Source: Xanthobacter agilis
Lineage (GTDB): Bacteria > Pseudomonadota > Alphaproteobacteria > Rhizobiales > Xanthobacteraceae
Assembly (NCBI RefSeq): GCF_021730435.1
Contig: NZ_JABWGX010000035.1
Span: 1-41,782, forward strand
DNA length: 41,782 bases
Direction: 5' to 3'
Each line of letters begins with the position of its first letter. Positions within the stretch are counted from its first letter, which is position 1. The notes beneath the pieces were generated by a model that ran no database searches, had not been told where the DNA came from, and saw only the letters and a list, made by a program, of their open reading frames with translations. A program made the translations under genes and the position numbers. This document shows, in pieces, positions 15,922 to 24,181 of the stretch.

Positions 15922-17190
15922 ATGACTGCGCCGAGGCTCGCCTCAGGCCGCCCCATGTCCGATCTGGTTCTGCCCGATCGCATTGAAACGGCCATGTATA
16001 CCGATCCTGATATCTTCACGGCGGAGATGGAGCGGATCTTCTCCAAGACGTGGGTGTGGGTGGCGCATGCTAGCGAAGTGCCGAACCCGGGCGATTTCGT
16101 CAGCTCCTTCGTGGGATTGCAGCCGGTAATCGTCACGCGCGATCGCAAGGGGCGGCTGCATGTGCTGGTGAACCGGTGCCGCCACCGCGGCGCCACCGTC
16201 TGCGAGCGCCGCCAGGGCAACGCCACAAGCCTTGTGTGCCCCTACCATGGCTGGGGTTATGCCCAGGACGGTTCACTGCGCGGCGTGCCCTATGTGGAAG
16301 GCTATACGGGCGATTTCGACAAGTCGAGCCTGGGCCTGAAAGCGCTCAGGGTTGAGGAGTACCAGGGATTGGTGTTCGCCAGCCTCAATCCGGAGGTTGA
16401 GACGCTCTCCGATTACCTCGGGCATACCAAGCTTTGGATCGACCTATTCATGAAGCAGGGCGCCGGATACCCGGTGAAGACCAGCGGCGAGCACCGTTTC
16501 CGCTTTCCCGGAAACTGGAAGATCCAGCTGGAAAACACCACCGACGCTTATCACTTCCCCATCGTCCACCGCCCCTTCATCGAATCCCTCGACAAGCAGG
16601 CGGAGGAGACCTTCACCTTCCTTGGCCGTGAGGGATTCGTGGAGGATCTGGGCAACGGCCACTCGGTGATGGTGATGATCCCCGAGCTGATCGACCTTGA
16701 GGCCAATCTGGACGCGCCCATTCCCGATCGCTTCCTCCCGCTGGCCAATGAGCTGGCGAAGACCCATCCCCCGCAGGAGGTGCGCCGCATCGTGCGCGCG
16801 GTGGGGGGCACCGGCTTCAACGTCAACATCTTCCCGAACGCGGCCTGCTCCATGGCCTTCTTCCGCATCCTGCGCCCGATCTCCGTGCGCGAAACCGAGG
16901 TGCGCCACATCGCCATCGGCATGGAAGGCGGACCTGCGGCCGCGAACCGGGCGCGCCTGCGCCTGCACGAGCATTTCCAGGGCCCCATGGGTTTCGGCAG
17001 CCCTGACGATGTCGAGGCCTGGCAGCGGGTGCAGCGCGGTGTCCAGGGCGGGCCGGACCTGCCGCTCATGGTCAATCGCGGGCTCGGGCTGGAAAGCTCT
17101 TCGGTGAACCACCTGCCCAAAGGGGGCGTCAGCGCCGAGACCGGCATGCGGGCCGCCTACCAGATGTGGAAGAGGATGATGTCGGCATGA
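15922..17190 (+). CDS. iacC: Rieske ring-hydroxylating dioxygenase, alpha subunit (IacC-like)
   Basis: The 422-aa catalytic subunit has Rieske 2Fe-2S ligands Cys86, His88, Cys106 and His109 (CRHRG and CPYHGW) and the mononuclear iron site Asp208, His211 and His216 in NTTDAYHFPIVH. It takes electrons from the FAD/2Fe-2S reductase at 17845 and inserts O2 into an aromatic ring; in iac pathways IacC/IacD lead towards catechol. A good ribosome binding site (GAGGAGG) precedes the ATG. The stop overlaps the beta-subunit start (ATGA). The paralogue at 26824 aligns without gaps over the first 220 residues, all metal ligands at identical positions. Confidence 0.92.
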   Translation: MTAPRLASGRPMSDLVLPDRIETAMYTDPDIFTAEMERIFSKTWVWVAHASEVPNPGDFVSSFVGLQPVIVTRDRKGRLHVLVNRCRHRGATVCERRQGNATSLVCPYHGWGYAQDGSLRGVPYVEGYTGDFDKSSLGLKALRVEEYQGLVFASLNPEVETLSDYLGHTKLWIDLFMKQGAGYPVKTSGEHRFRFPGNWKIQLENTTDAYHFPIVHRPFIESLDKQAEETFTFLGREGFVEDLGNGHSVMVMIPELIDLEANLDAPIPDRFLPLANELAKTHPPQEVRRIVRAVGGTGFNVNIFPNAACSMAFFRILRPISVRETEVRHIAIGMEGGPAAANRARLRLHEHFQGPMGFGSPDDVEAWQRVQRGVQGGPDLPLMVNRGLGLESSSVNHLPKGGVSAETGMRAAYQMWKRMMSA

Positions 17191-17690
17191 CTGCGATGAC
17201 CGTTTCCATCAGCAACAGCGCCATCTCGCTGGACGAGGCGATCACGCTCATCTGGACCGAAGCGGACCTTCTGGATCGCCGCGATTACGAGTCGTGGCTG
17301 GCCCTGTGGACCCGCGAGGGCCATTACGTGATCCCGGTCGATCCCGATGCTCGCGACCATGTGGACACGCTGAACTACGCTTATGACGATGCGGACATGC
17401 GCCGCATGCGCGTGGACCGCCTCGTGGGCGGGCATGCGATTTCCTCCACGCCAGCGGCGCGATCGGTGCGTATCCTGAGCCGCTTCCGCCTCATGGAGGC
17501 GGGACCGGCTCACTGCGTGGTGCACTGTGCCCAGCACCTGGTGGAATACAAGTTCGAGCGCCAACGCCTGTATGCCGCCGATGTGACCTATCGGCTCACG
17601 CGCTCCGACGCCGACTTGAAGCTCGACGAAAAGGTTGTGCGGCTCATCAATGCCGGGGACGCTCTCGGCAGCCTCAGCTACCTGCTGTGA
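17187..17690 (+). CDS. iacD: Rieske dioxygenase, beta subunit (IacD-like)
   Basis: The 167-aa protein has the NTF2/SnoaL-like fold of dioxygenase small subunits: EADLLDRRDYESWLALWT, GHYVIPVDP, LNYAYDDADMRRMRVDRL, and the C-terminal EKVVRLINAGDALGSLSYLL. It stabilises the alpha3-beta3 oxygenase and has no catalytic metal. ATG 17187 overlaps the alpha-subunit stop; an ATG at 17196 is possible. The paralogue at 28097 shares the same blocks. Confidence 0.9.
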   Translation: MTAMTVSISNSAISLDEAITLIWTEADLLDRRDYESWLALWTREGHYVIPVDPDARDHVDTLNYAYDDADMRRMRVDRLVGGHAISSTPAARSVRILSRFRLMEAGPAHCVVHCAQHLVEYKFERQRLYAADVTYRLTRSDADLKLDEKVVRLINAGDALGSLSYLL

Positions 17691-17694
17691 ACGG

Positions 17695-17724
17695 CGGGCC
17701 CCGGTCCGCAAGGGCCGGGGCCCG
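17695..17724 (+). terminator. GC hairpin with GCAA loop after iacD
   Basis: CGGGCCCCGG (17695-17704) pairs perfectly with CCGGGGCCCG (17715-17724). Three inner pairs extend the stem around a GCAA tetraloop. No T-run is present. It lies 4 bp after the iacD stop and ahead of a 120-bp gap before iacF, suggesting partial termination or 3'-end protection of the oxygenase mRNA. Confidence 0.5.
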
Positions 17725-17844
17725 CTCGCATTTCCACGCCGGCCGCCCTGTGGCGCGGATGGAAGACCGTTTGAACCATCAGTTGGTGCGCGCGTGCCGT
17801 GAGCGGATGCAAACGGGTACGCTCTCGCCCTGGATCCTGCCCCC

Positions 17845-18852
17845 ATGCCCCAAATGACCGAACGCCCGCCCGTCATTTCCTCCGCGTCCGATGTCGAGAT
17901 CCTGCCGCTGGTGGTGCAGCGGCGTGTGGATGATCGCGGCGGCATCATGGTGATCGATCTTGCCGCGCCCGATGGCGCCGCGCTGCCGGCCTTCACTGCC
18001 GGTGCCCATGTGGACCTCCATGTGGAGGATCCGGCGACGGGCCTGCACCTGGTTCGCCAATACTCGCTGTGCGGCGATCCGGCGGATCGCTCGCGCTATC
18101 GCCTCGGCATCCTCGATGCCCCGCAATCCCGCGGCGGATCGCGCGCGCTGCATCGGCTGGCCCGGCCCGGCGCGGTGCTGCGGGTGGGGAAGCCGCGAAA
18201 CCTGTTTCCCTTGTACGCGGGGGCGAGGCGCTCGGTGCTCGTGGGCGGCGGCATCGGCGTGACGCCCCTGCTGGCCATGGCGCATGTGCTGCAGGCACAG
18301 GGTGGTGAGTTCGCGCTTCATTACTGCGCGCGCGCGCAGGACCGCACCGCATTTCTGGAGGAGATCGCCGAGGCGCCGTATCGCGACCGTGTTCACCTGC
18401 ATTTCGACGATGCGCAACCGTTCCTGGCGACGCGAGACCTGCCGCCGGCCGCGCCCGACACGCATCTCTACACCTGCGGGCCGTCGGGCTTTATGGATTG
18501 GGTCACGGCGCAGGCGGCCGCGTGCCGCTATGGGGCGGCGCAGCTCCATCGCGAGGATTTCAATGCGGAGGTGGACACAACCGGCGCCGCGTTCGAGGTG
18601 GTGGCGGCGCGCTCGGGCGTCACGGTTGGCGTGCCGGCCGGGGTGACCATCGCCGCAGCCCTGCGCGAGGCCGGGGTTGCGGTGAATTTGTCTTGCGAAT
18701 CAGGTGTTTGTGGAACCTGCTTAGTGGATGTCCTGGAGGGCGTCCCCGACCATCGGGACAGCTTCCTCACCCCCGAGGAGCGCAGCGCTGGCGATCAGAT
18801 CCTGATCTGCTGCTCGCGGGCGCGCAGCGCGACCCTCGTTCTGGATATTTGA
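17845..18852 (+). CDS. iacF: FAD/2Fe-2S oxygenase reductase (IacF-like, VanB type)
   Basis: The 335-aa reductase has three domains: flavin binding (RQYSLCGDP, 71-79), NAD binding (GGGIGVTP at 134-141, CGPSGFM at 211-217) and a C-terminal plant-type 2Fe-2S ferredoxin (Cys284, Cys289, Cys292 and Cys322). This layout is that of phthalate/vanillate oxygenase reductases, which pass electrons from NADH straight to a Rieske oxygenase. It should serve the IacC/IacD oxygenase and possibly the second oxygenase pair, as no other reductase is encoded in the window. The ribosome binding site is weak; ATG 17854 is an alternative. A strong terminator follows. Confidence 0.9.
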   Translation: MPQMTERPPVISSASDVEILPLVVQRRVDDRGGIMVIDLAAPDGAALPAFTAGAHVDLHVEDPATGLHLVRQYSLCGDPADRSRYRLGILDAPQSRGGSRALHRLARPGAVLRVGKPRNLFPLYAGARRSVLVGGGIGVTPLLAMAHVLQAQGGEFALHYCARAQDRTAFLEEIAEAPYRDRVHLHFDDAQPFLATRDLPPAAPDTHLYTCGPSGFMDWVTAQAAACRYGAAQLHREDFNAEVDTTGAAFEVVAARSGVTVGVPAGVTIAAALREAGVAVNLSCESGVCGTCLVDVLEGVPDHRDSFLTPEERSAGDQILICCSRARSATLVLDI

Positions 18853-18922
18853 GCGCCCGGTGGCGCCGTTCGACAGCTCGTGCCGATCTCAATCGTCCGG
18901 TTGCAACGCCATCGCGGCTCAG

Positions 18923-18956
18923 GTCCGCGGCCTCAGACGAGGTCGCGGACTTTTTT
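18923..18956 (+). terminator. Rho-independent terminator after iacF
   Basis: Arms GTCCGCGGCCTC (18923-18934) and GAGGTCGCGGAC (18939-18950) pair over 12 bp with one G-T wobble and an AGAC loop, followed by six Ts. Confidence 0.85.
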
Positions 18957-19357
18957 CGCGCGGCGGCATAAGAGGACGGTGATGCGCGGTGTTGCAGGCG
19001 GGAGTTGCGGGCTGGGCATCAAAAAGCTTTCGCGAGAAATAAAATCAGATCTATTACTTTCACGAATTATCCGTATTCGCGGAGTTTATTTGCAATTTCT
19101 GCCGATTCTGCGTCTATCCGGTGCCCGAAATGTATGCAAATCGCCAAAAATCGCGGCCATAATCCGTTCATTGTCGCCATATCTGGTTTTATATTGGACA
19201 TTGTCCATTTTTTTATTGACGTGAATTGTGTTCGAAAAATAGTGTTTCATTGTCAAAGCCTTGGTCGAGCAGAGGTGCGCGGGGAATTCTGTCCTCCCCG
19301 CCGACGTCCTGCGTTTGAAGCGATCGGGCCTTCCCTCACATGCATTCGGAGATTGAT
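18957..19357 (+). promoter_or_regulatory. Porin promoter region
   Basis: I see no gene here. The region is AT-rich with a 13-bp palindrome TGGACA-T-TGTCCA (19195-19207), directly followed by TTGACG (19216-19221) and, 17 bp on, ATAGTG (19239-19244), a plausible sigma-70 promoter. The palindrome placed just upstream of the -35 box looks like a regulator site for the porin gene. Confidence 0.5.
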
Positions 19358-20848
19358 GTGAAAGCGCTCCTGAAAACGGCCGTCATGCAGCTTCTTCTTG
19401 GGGGCGTGGCGGGCCTGACCACCGTATCCGCCGCGACGGCAGCGGATCTTCCGGTTAAGGCGAAGGCAGTGGAGTATGTAAAGGTCTGCTCTGCCTATGG
19501 TGCTGGCTATTTCTACATTCCGGGAACAGATACCTGTCTGAAGCTCGGTGGATTCGTACGGTTCGACACTTACGTGAACGCGGTCGGCACCTTTTCGCCC
19601 GCCATCAACTCGGTGGCTGCGGCGGCCTTCAACGGGCCGGGCGCGGCCACGCTCGGCTATCCGTTTCGTGACGCGGATGATCCCCAATACTTGACCCGCA
19701 CCCGCGCCGTGTTTGAGACGGATGCCCGCACCAACACCGATTACGGCACGCTGCGCTCCTATCTGCGGTTCGGCAGCAACTGGGATTCCGAGCAGAGCCC
19801 CGGCAGCACGGCCGGCGCCAACCTGTTCTTCGATCGGGCCTTCATCCAGTTCGCGGGCTTCACATTCGGCTATACCAGCTCGATGTTCGATCCCTACAAG
19901 GACTTCATGATGACCATCCCGATGGCAACGTCGATGGCCAAGACCACCCTGCTGGCCTACACCGCCGAGTTCGGGAACGGTTTCTCCGCCAGCCTGTCGC
20001 TTGAGGATGCCGCAAACCGCGCCACCGGCGTGCAGATGAGCGGGTCCACCGCGCAGCCCGTCAACAATGTGAGCTCCACCACCACCGGCCTGTCCTACAC
20101 CAACTTCATGGCTGGGCAGGACGCGCCAGACATCATCGCCAACCTGCGCGTGGAACAGGCGTGGGGTTCGGCGCAAGTTTCCGGTGCCCTGCATCAGGTG
20201 GGAGTGATGGACCCGCTCTATGTCTCGGGCCTGACGGGGGTCGATTCGAGTAGCACGTGGGGTTATGCCCTCGGCGCCTTCCTGGAAGTGAACCTGCCCG
20301 TGCTGGCCAAGGGCGACAGCATCTTCTTTCAGGCGAACTATGCCAAAGGTGGTGCCTATTATCTCGGCCTGTCGAGCAGTGACCAGGTGCGCGCGGTCAG
20401 CGTCGGCCGCATCAACCTCAGCCAGCTGCCGAACGGGGCGCTTGCCGCCAATGGCGCCTTCTACACGGTGGCCGACGCAGTCGCCACCAGTGCCTATGGT
20501 GATTATGAGCTGACTTCGGGCTGGGCGGTCCAGGGCCAGTTCCGTCACTTCTGGACCCCGAGCGTGCGCAGCGCCCTGCTGGTGGACTATGTGGCTTATG
20601 AGGTGCCGCAGAACACGGTCGCGGCGTACAACTTCAACATGTGGCAGCTGGGCGTCAATACCATCTGGTCGCCAGTCAAGAATCTCGATATCGGCGCGGA
20701 ACTCCTCTACACCAAGCTCGATGGCTCAGTTCCTCTCGGCAATTACAGTTCTGTCAGCAATACCGCCAATGGCGCCGCGCAGGCGTCTCTTGTCGGTGGC
20801 TCCACCGATGTGTGGTCGGGCGGCGTGCGGGTGCAGCGCAACTTTTGA
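19358..20848 (+). CDS. Outer-membrane porin, alphaproteobacterial Porin_2 type
   Basis: The 496-aa protein has a signal peptide (cleavage near ATAADLP) and the family hallmark right after it: VEYVKVCSAYGAGYFYIPGTDTCLKLGGFVRFD. It ends with an aromatic residue (RVQRNF) as beta-barrel outer-membrane proteins do. It forms a diffusion channel in the outer membrane, probably for the aromatic or amphipathic substrates of the surrounding pathways. GTG 19358 is preferred as the start because CGGAGA lies just upstream and the signal peptide then begins VKALLKTAVMQ; ATG 19340 would add six residues. It is flanked by terminators on both sides, so it is a single-gene unit. Confidence 0.9.
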   Translation: MKALLKTAVMQLLLGGVAGLTTVSAATAADLPVKAKAVEYVKVCSAYGAGYFYIPGTDTCLKLGGFVRFDTYVNAVGTFSPAINSVAAAAFNGPGAATLGYPFRDADDPQYLTRTRAVFETDARTNTDYGTLRSYLRFGSNWDSEQSPGSTAGANLFFDRAFIQFAGFTFGYTSSMFDPYKDFMMTIPMATSMAKTTLLAYTAEFGNGFSASLSLEDAANRATGVQMSGSTAQPVNNVSSTTTGLSYTNFMAGQDAPDIIANLRVEQAWGSAQVSGALHQVGVMDPLYVSGLTGVDSSSTWGYALGAFLEVNLPVLAKGDSIFFQANYAKGGAYYLGLSSSDQVRAVSVGRINLSQLPNGALAANGAFYTVADAVATSAYGDYELTSGWAVQGQFRHFWTPSVRSALLVDYVAYEVPQNTVAAYNFNMWQLGVNTIWSPVKNLDIGAELLYTKLDGSVPLGNYSSVSNTANGAAQASLVGGSTDVWSGGVRVQRNF

Positions 20849-20876
20849 CCGGTGGCTCCAAGGCCGGTCAATGGTG

Positions 20877-20909
20877 GGGGGCTTCGGCATCGCCGAAGCC
20901 CCCTTTTTT
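20877..20909 (+). terminator. Rho-independent terminator after the porin gene
   Basis: GGGGGCTTCGGC (20877-20888) and GCCGAAGCCCCC (20892-20903) form a perfect 12-bp stem with an ATC loop, followed by six Ts. Confidence 0.95.
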
Positions 20910-20984
20910 GGACCAGAGCCGCAGGGAGGGGAACTGGGCGCGCGCAGACGGGTGTGAGTTGAGAACGGCGTTGGAAAGCTGAAC

Positions 20985-22139
20985 ATGGTGGACTTGTCGA
21001 AAATCACCTGCATCGAGGATTTCCGCGCGCTCGCGCGGCGGCGCGTACCGCGCATGTTCTACGATTATGTCGATGCGGGCTCGTGGTCGCAGGCGACCTA
21101 TTTGGCGAATGAGCGAGATTTCGCGCTGATGGAGCTGCGTCAGCGCGTATGCGTCAACATCGCTGGCCGCTCCACGCGCACCACCATGATCGGTGAGGCG
21201 GTTGCCATGCCGGTGGCGATCGCGCCCACTGGCATCGCCGGCATGCAGCATGCCGATGGGGAGATTTTGGGCGCCCGCGCGGCGAAAGCCTTCGGCGTCC
21301 CCTTCACGCTCTCGACCATGAGCGTCTGCGCGCTAGAGGACATTGCCGCGCACACCGGCCGCCATCCCTTCTGGTTCCAGCTTTACGTCATGAAGGATCG
21401 CGGCTTCGTCGCTGAGCTGATCGAGCGCGCGCGGGCGGCAAACGTGTCCGCCTTGCAGCTGACCTTGGACCTTCAGCTTCCCGGACTGCGCCACAAGGAC
21501 ATCAAGAACGGCCTGAGCACGCCGCCCAAGCCGACCTTGCGCAACCTTCTGAACCTCGCCTTGCGGCCGCGCTGGTGCCTGGGCATGGCGCGCACCAGGC
21601 GCCATGGCTTCGGCAACATCATGGGGCATGTCACCGGCGTCACCGACATGTCGTCCCTGGCGTCCTGGACCGCCGACCAGTTCGACCCCACCCTGAGCTG
21701 GGCCGATGTGGAGTGGATCAAGGGCCGGTGGGGCGGCAAGCTCATCTTGAAGGGCATCATGGACCCCGAAGATGCGCGCCTCGCGGTCGCGACCGGAGTC
21801 GATGCTCTGGTGGTCTCGAACCATGGCGGGCGCCAGCTCGACGGCACCTGCTCCTCCATCCGCGCGCTGCCGGCCATTGTCAATGCGGTGGGCGCCCACA
21901 TGGAGGTGTGGATGGATGGCGGCGTGCGCAGCGGGCAGGACGTGCTGAAGGCGCGGGCGCTGGGGGCGCGCGGCGTTCAGATCGGTCGCGCGTTCAACTA
22001 TGCCCTCGGCGCCTGCGGGGAGGCCGGCGTGCGGCGCGCGCTCGAAATCATCCAGAACGATCTCAGCGTGTCGATGGCACTGTGCGGGCGCACCGCCATC
22101 GACGATGTGGACGGGTCGATTCTGCTGCCGTCTCGTTGA
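20985..22139 (+). CDS. FMN-dependent alpha-hydroxy-acid dehydrogenase
   Basis: The 384-aa protein belongs to the lactate/mandelate dehydrogenase and glycolate oxidase family. FMN and active-site residues are visible: FQLYVMKDR (131-139), Lys256 in LILKGI, and the catalytic His280-Gly-Gly-Arg283 in SNHGGRQLDG. These enzymes oxidise an L-2-hydroxy acid to the 2-keto acid. Between two indole/aromatic oxygenase clusters, an aromatic hydroxy acid such as indole-lactate or mandelate is possible, but lactate cannot be excluded from sequence. The middle loop (LQLPGLRHKDIKNG) is diverged from the usual form. It follows the porin terminator closely (about 75 bp). Confidence 0.88.
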   Translation: MVDLSKITCIEDFRALARRRVPRMFYDYVDAGSWSQATYLANERDFALMELRQRVCVNIAGRSTRTTMIGEAVAMPVAIAPTGIAGMQHADGEILGARAAKAFGVPFTLSTMSVCALEDIAAHTGRHPFWFQLYVMKDRGFVAELIERARAANVSALQLTLDLQLPGLRHKDIKNGLSTPPKPTLRNLLNLALRPRWCLGMARTRRHGFGNIMGHVTGVTDMSSLASWTADQFDPTLSWADVEWIKGRWGGKLILKGIMDPEDARLAVATGVDALVVSNHGGRQLDGTCSSIRALPAIVNAVGAHMEVWMDGGVRSGQDVLKARALGARGVQIGRAFNYALGACGEAGVRRALEIIQNDLSVSMALCGRTAIDDVDGSILLPSR

Positions 22140-22282
22140 GGGGCGGTCCGGGGGCGCTGGGGTGGAGCTATCGCCTGCCTCTCATTTTGGCGCATCCTGG
22201 CGAGAAAGTCGGCAGCCGATGATCCAGGAAGCACTTTGGCCCGCTTTTGAATCCTTACGCGCCGTGTTTTTCATCATGCTTT

Positions 22283-22297
22283 ATGAATAAAATTCAT
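22283..22297. promoter_or_regulatory. ATGAAT-N3-ATTCAT palindrome
   Basis: A perfect 6-bp-arm palindrome in the AT-rich gap (22140-22375) upstream of the second monooxygenase gene, about 60 bp before the TTTGAT-N4-ATCAAA site. It may be a site for the LysR protein encoded at 29544 or a local regulator. Confidence 0.35.
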
Positions 22298-22343
22298 CCG
22301 AATAATTATAATAATACATTGGACGAATTGTAATCGTTTCTGC

Positions 22344-22359
22344 TTTGATCTCGATCAAA
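22344..22359. promoter_or_regulatory. TTTGAT-N4-ATCAAA operator upstream of the second monooxygenase gene
   Basis: A perfect palindrome with 6-bp arms around CTCG, containing the FNR/FixK core TTGAT-N4-ATCAA. It ends only 16 bp before the ATG at 22376, which is too close for a class II activator site at -41.5 unless the real start is further on. A repressor operator overlapping the transcription start is therefore the simpler reading. Confidence 0.55.
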
Positions 22360-22375
22360 TGCGGAGTGCGTATGG

Positions 22376-23581
22376 ATGACCCAACTCGCCTGTCCTGAAG
22401 CGGCCCCTGCCATGGCCGCGCCCCCTCCCGCCGTGGATCCCTCGACCCTCACGGCGCAGCCGGAGTTCGTGCGCCTAGTGGATGTGATCCGGGCGCGGCG
22501 GGACGAGTTCCAACGCTTGCGGCATATTCCGCGGGACGTTATCGCGCTGATGAAGGCGGCGCGGATCTTCCGCTCCTCGACACCGCGCCGTTTCGGCGGC
22601 GACGTGCTGGCCCCCCATCACTTCCTGCCCATGGTCGAGGCGATCGGGGAGGTTGACGGCTCCGCCGCCTGGGTCGCGGCCTTTGGTTCTGCCAATACCT
22701 ATATCGCCGCCCTGCCGGAGGCCGCGCAGGCCGTGATCTATGCGGACGGTCCGGATCAGGTCTATGCCGGTGGGCTTTATCCTTTGCAGCAGGCGACGCG
22801 CGCGCCGGGGGGCTGGCGCGTGAGCGGGCAGTGGAAGTTTGCGTCCGGCTGCATGGGGGCGGACTGGATCGGCGTCGGCATCACCGGTGGCGAAGCGTCC
22901 CCCACGGGGCGCCCGCCGGTGGTGAAAATGGCCGTGTGCCCGGCCAGCGAGGTGGAAATCATCGAGACCTGGGACGTGATGGGCATGCAGGCCACTGGCA
23001 GCCACGACACCCGCGTCCGGGACAAGTTCTTCGCTGACATGTGGACCTGCGAGCGTGGCACGCAAGGCATCTTCGACGACACCCTCTTCCGTTATCCCGC
23101 TCTCGCCTATCAGGCGCAGGTGCATGCGGCGGTCAATCTGGGCCTCGCCCGCGGGGCGCTCGATCTCGCGGGCGAGATGGCGGGCGGCCGCACCCTCATG
23201 CCCGGTACGGCAAGCCTTGCGAGCCGCGCCTATTTCCGCACCGCGCTGGCCGAGGGCGAGGCGCGGCTGCGGGCGGCTCGTGCCTTTTATTACGAGACCG
23301 CCGAACAGGCGTGGCATGTGCTGACCAGTGGCGGCGAGATCAGCATGCACCTCCACAACCTGCTGCGGCTCAGCGCCACCCACGCCGCCCGCTCTGCCAC
23401 CGAGACCATCGAGCAGTGCTTCCGCGTCGTCGGCATGGGCGCCATCGGCAGCCAGCACCGCATGCAGCGCATTCTGCGCGATTGCCTCGTGGTCACGCAC
23501 CACGCCGCCCTGAACGATCTTACGCTCGAAAACGCAGGCGCGGTCCTGGCGGGGCTGCCTGCCCCCGCAGGCTATCCTTGA
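22376..23581 (+). CDS. Second flavin-dependent monooxygenase (IacA paralogue)
   Basis: The 401-aa protein has the same acyl-CoA-dehydrogenase fold as the IacA-like enzyme, with matching blocks: EVDGSAAWVAAF, SGQWKFASGCMGADWIGVGI, MGMQATGSHDTRV and LSATHAARSATETIEQ. It should need reduced flavin from a separate reductase; none is encoded in this cluster, so the IacG-like protein is the likely donor. An Ala/Pro-rich N-terminal tail (about 1-25) is absent from the first copy. GGAG precedes ATG 22376 at nine bases. The gene opens the second oxygenase operon and is followed within 10 bp by the V4R-domain gene. Substrate unknown; divergence from IacA suggests a different aromatic compound. Confidence 0.85.
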   Translation: MTQLACPEAAPAMAAPPPAVDPSTLTAQPEFVRLVDVIRARRDEFQRLRHIPRDVIALMKAARIFRSSTPRRFGGDVLAPHHFLPMVEAIGEVDGSAAWVAAFGSANTYIAALPEAAQAVIYADGPDQVYAGGLYPLQQATRAPGGWRVSGQWKFASGCMGADWIGVGITGGEASPTGRPPVVKMAVCPASEVEIIETWDVMGMQATGSHDTRVRDKFFADMWTCERGTQGIFDDTLFRYPALAYQAQVHAAVNLGLARGALDLAGEMAGGRTLMPGTASLASRAYFRTALAEGEARLRAARAFYYETAEQAWHVLTSGGEISMHLHNLLRLSATHAARSATETIEQCFRVVGMGAIGSQHRMQRILRDCLVVTHHAALNDLTLENAGAVLAGLPAPAGYP

Positions 23582-23589
23582 GGTGCGTG

Positions 23590-24120
23590 GTGGATCTTGC
23601 CCTTCCCTTCCATGCCCGCCTCACGCGCGACCCCGCTCAGGGCGAGATGCGTGACGGCTCCATCCGCTACCTGATGATGCGCCCGGACGCCCTGATGGGC
23701 CTGTTCGCGCGCCTCGATGCGCAGGCGCGGAAGGCCGCGCTGGCGGCGCTCTCCGCCTCGGTGGCCGAGTTTGGCGGGCGTTCGGTGGCCGCCTATCGCG
23801 CCTCGGGCGCCGCCGCGCCGGAACCGCTGATGCGCACCATCGCCGAAACCTCGGCGGCGCTGGGCTGGGGATGCTGGAGCTTCGCGCCCCAGCCCCGCGG
23901 GGCGGTGGAGGTGCGGGTGGAAAACAGCCCGTTCGCCAGCGCGCTCGCGGCTTCGGGCGGCTCGGACTGCCCCTGCTGCGCGCCCATTGTCGGCATCCTG
24001 AGCGCCCTCGCGCCCGTGCTTGCCGGCGACGGCGCTGTCGCCCGTGAGGTCGAATGCGGGGCGGTTACGGCGGGACCCTCCTGCCGCTTCCTGGTCGAGC
24101 CCAAGAGGGTCAGCGCCTGA
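23590..24120 (+). CDS. V4R-domain small protein
   Basis: The 176-aa protein ends with a pattern matching the V4R (4-vinyl reductase) domain: VRVENSPFA, then a cysteine cluster SDCPCCAPIVGILSAL, then REVECGAVTAGPSCRFLVEP. V4R domains occur in BchJ and in the aromatic-sensing part of XylR/DmpR regulators, where they bind hydrophobic ligands. A stand-alone copy between a monooxygenase and a transporter gene may bind the substrate or a metal. The start is uncertain: GTG 23590 has GAGG upstream, while ATG 23647 (MRDGSIRYLMM) is also plausible. The gene starts 8 bp after the monooxygenase stop, so it is cotranscribed. Confidence 0.65.
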   Translation: MDLALPFHARLTRDPAQGEMRDGSIRYLMMRPDALMGLFARLDAQARKAALAALSASVAEFGGRSVAAYRASGAAAPEPLMRTIAETSAALGWGCWSFAPQPRGAVEVRVENSPFASALAASGGSDCPCCAPIVGILSALAPVLAGDGAVAREVECGAVTAGPSCRFLVEPKRVSA

Positions 24121-24181
24121 GGCACCACGACGACTTTACCGAATACAATAAAGATACAACCTTCCAGCGGGATAACGACAC

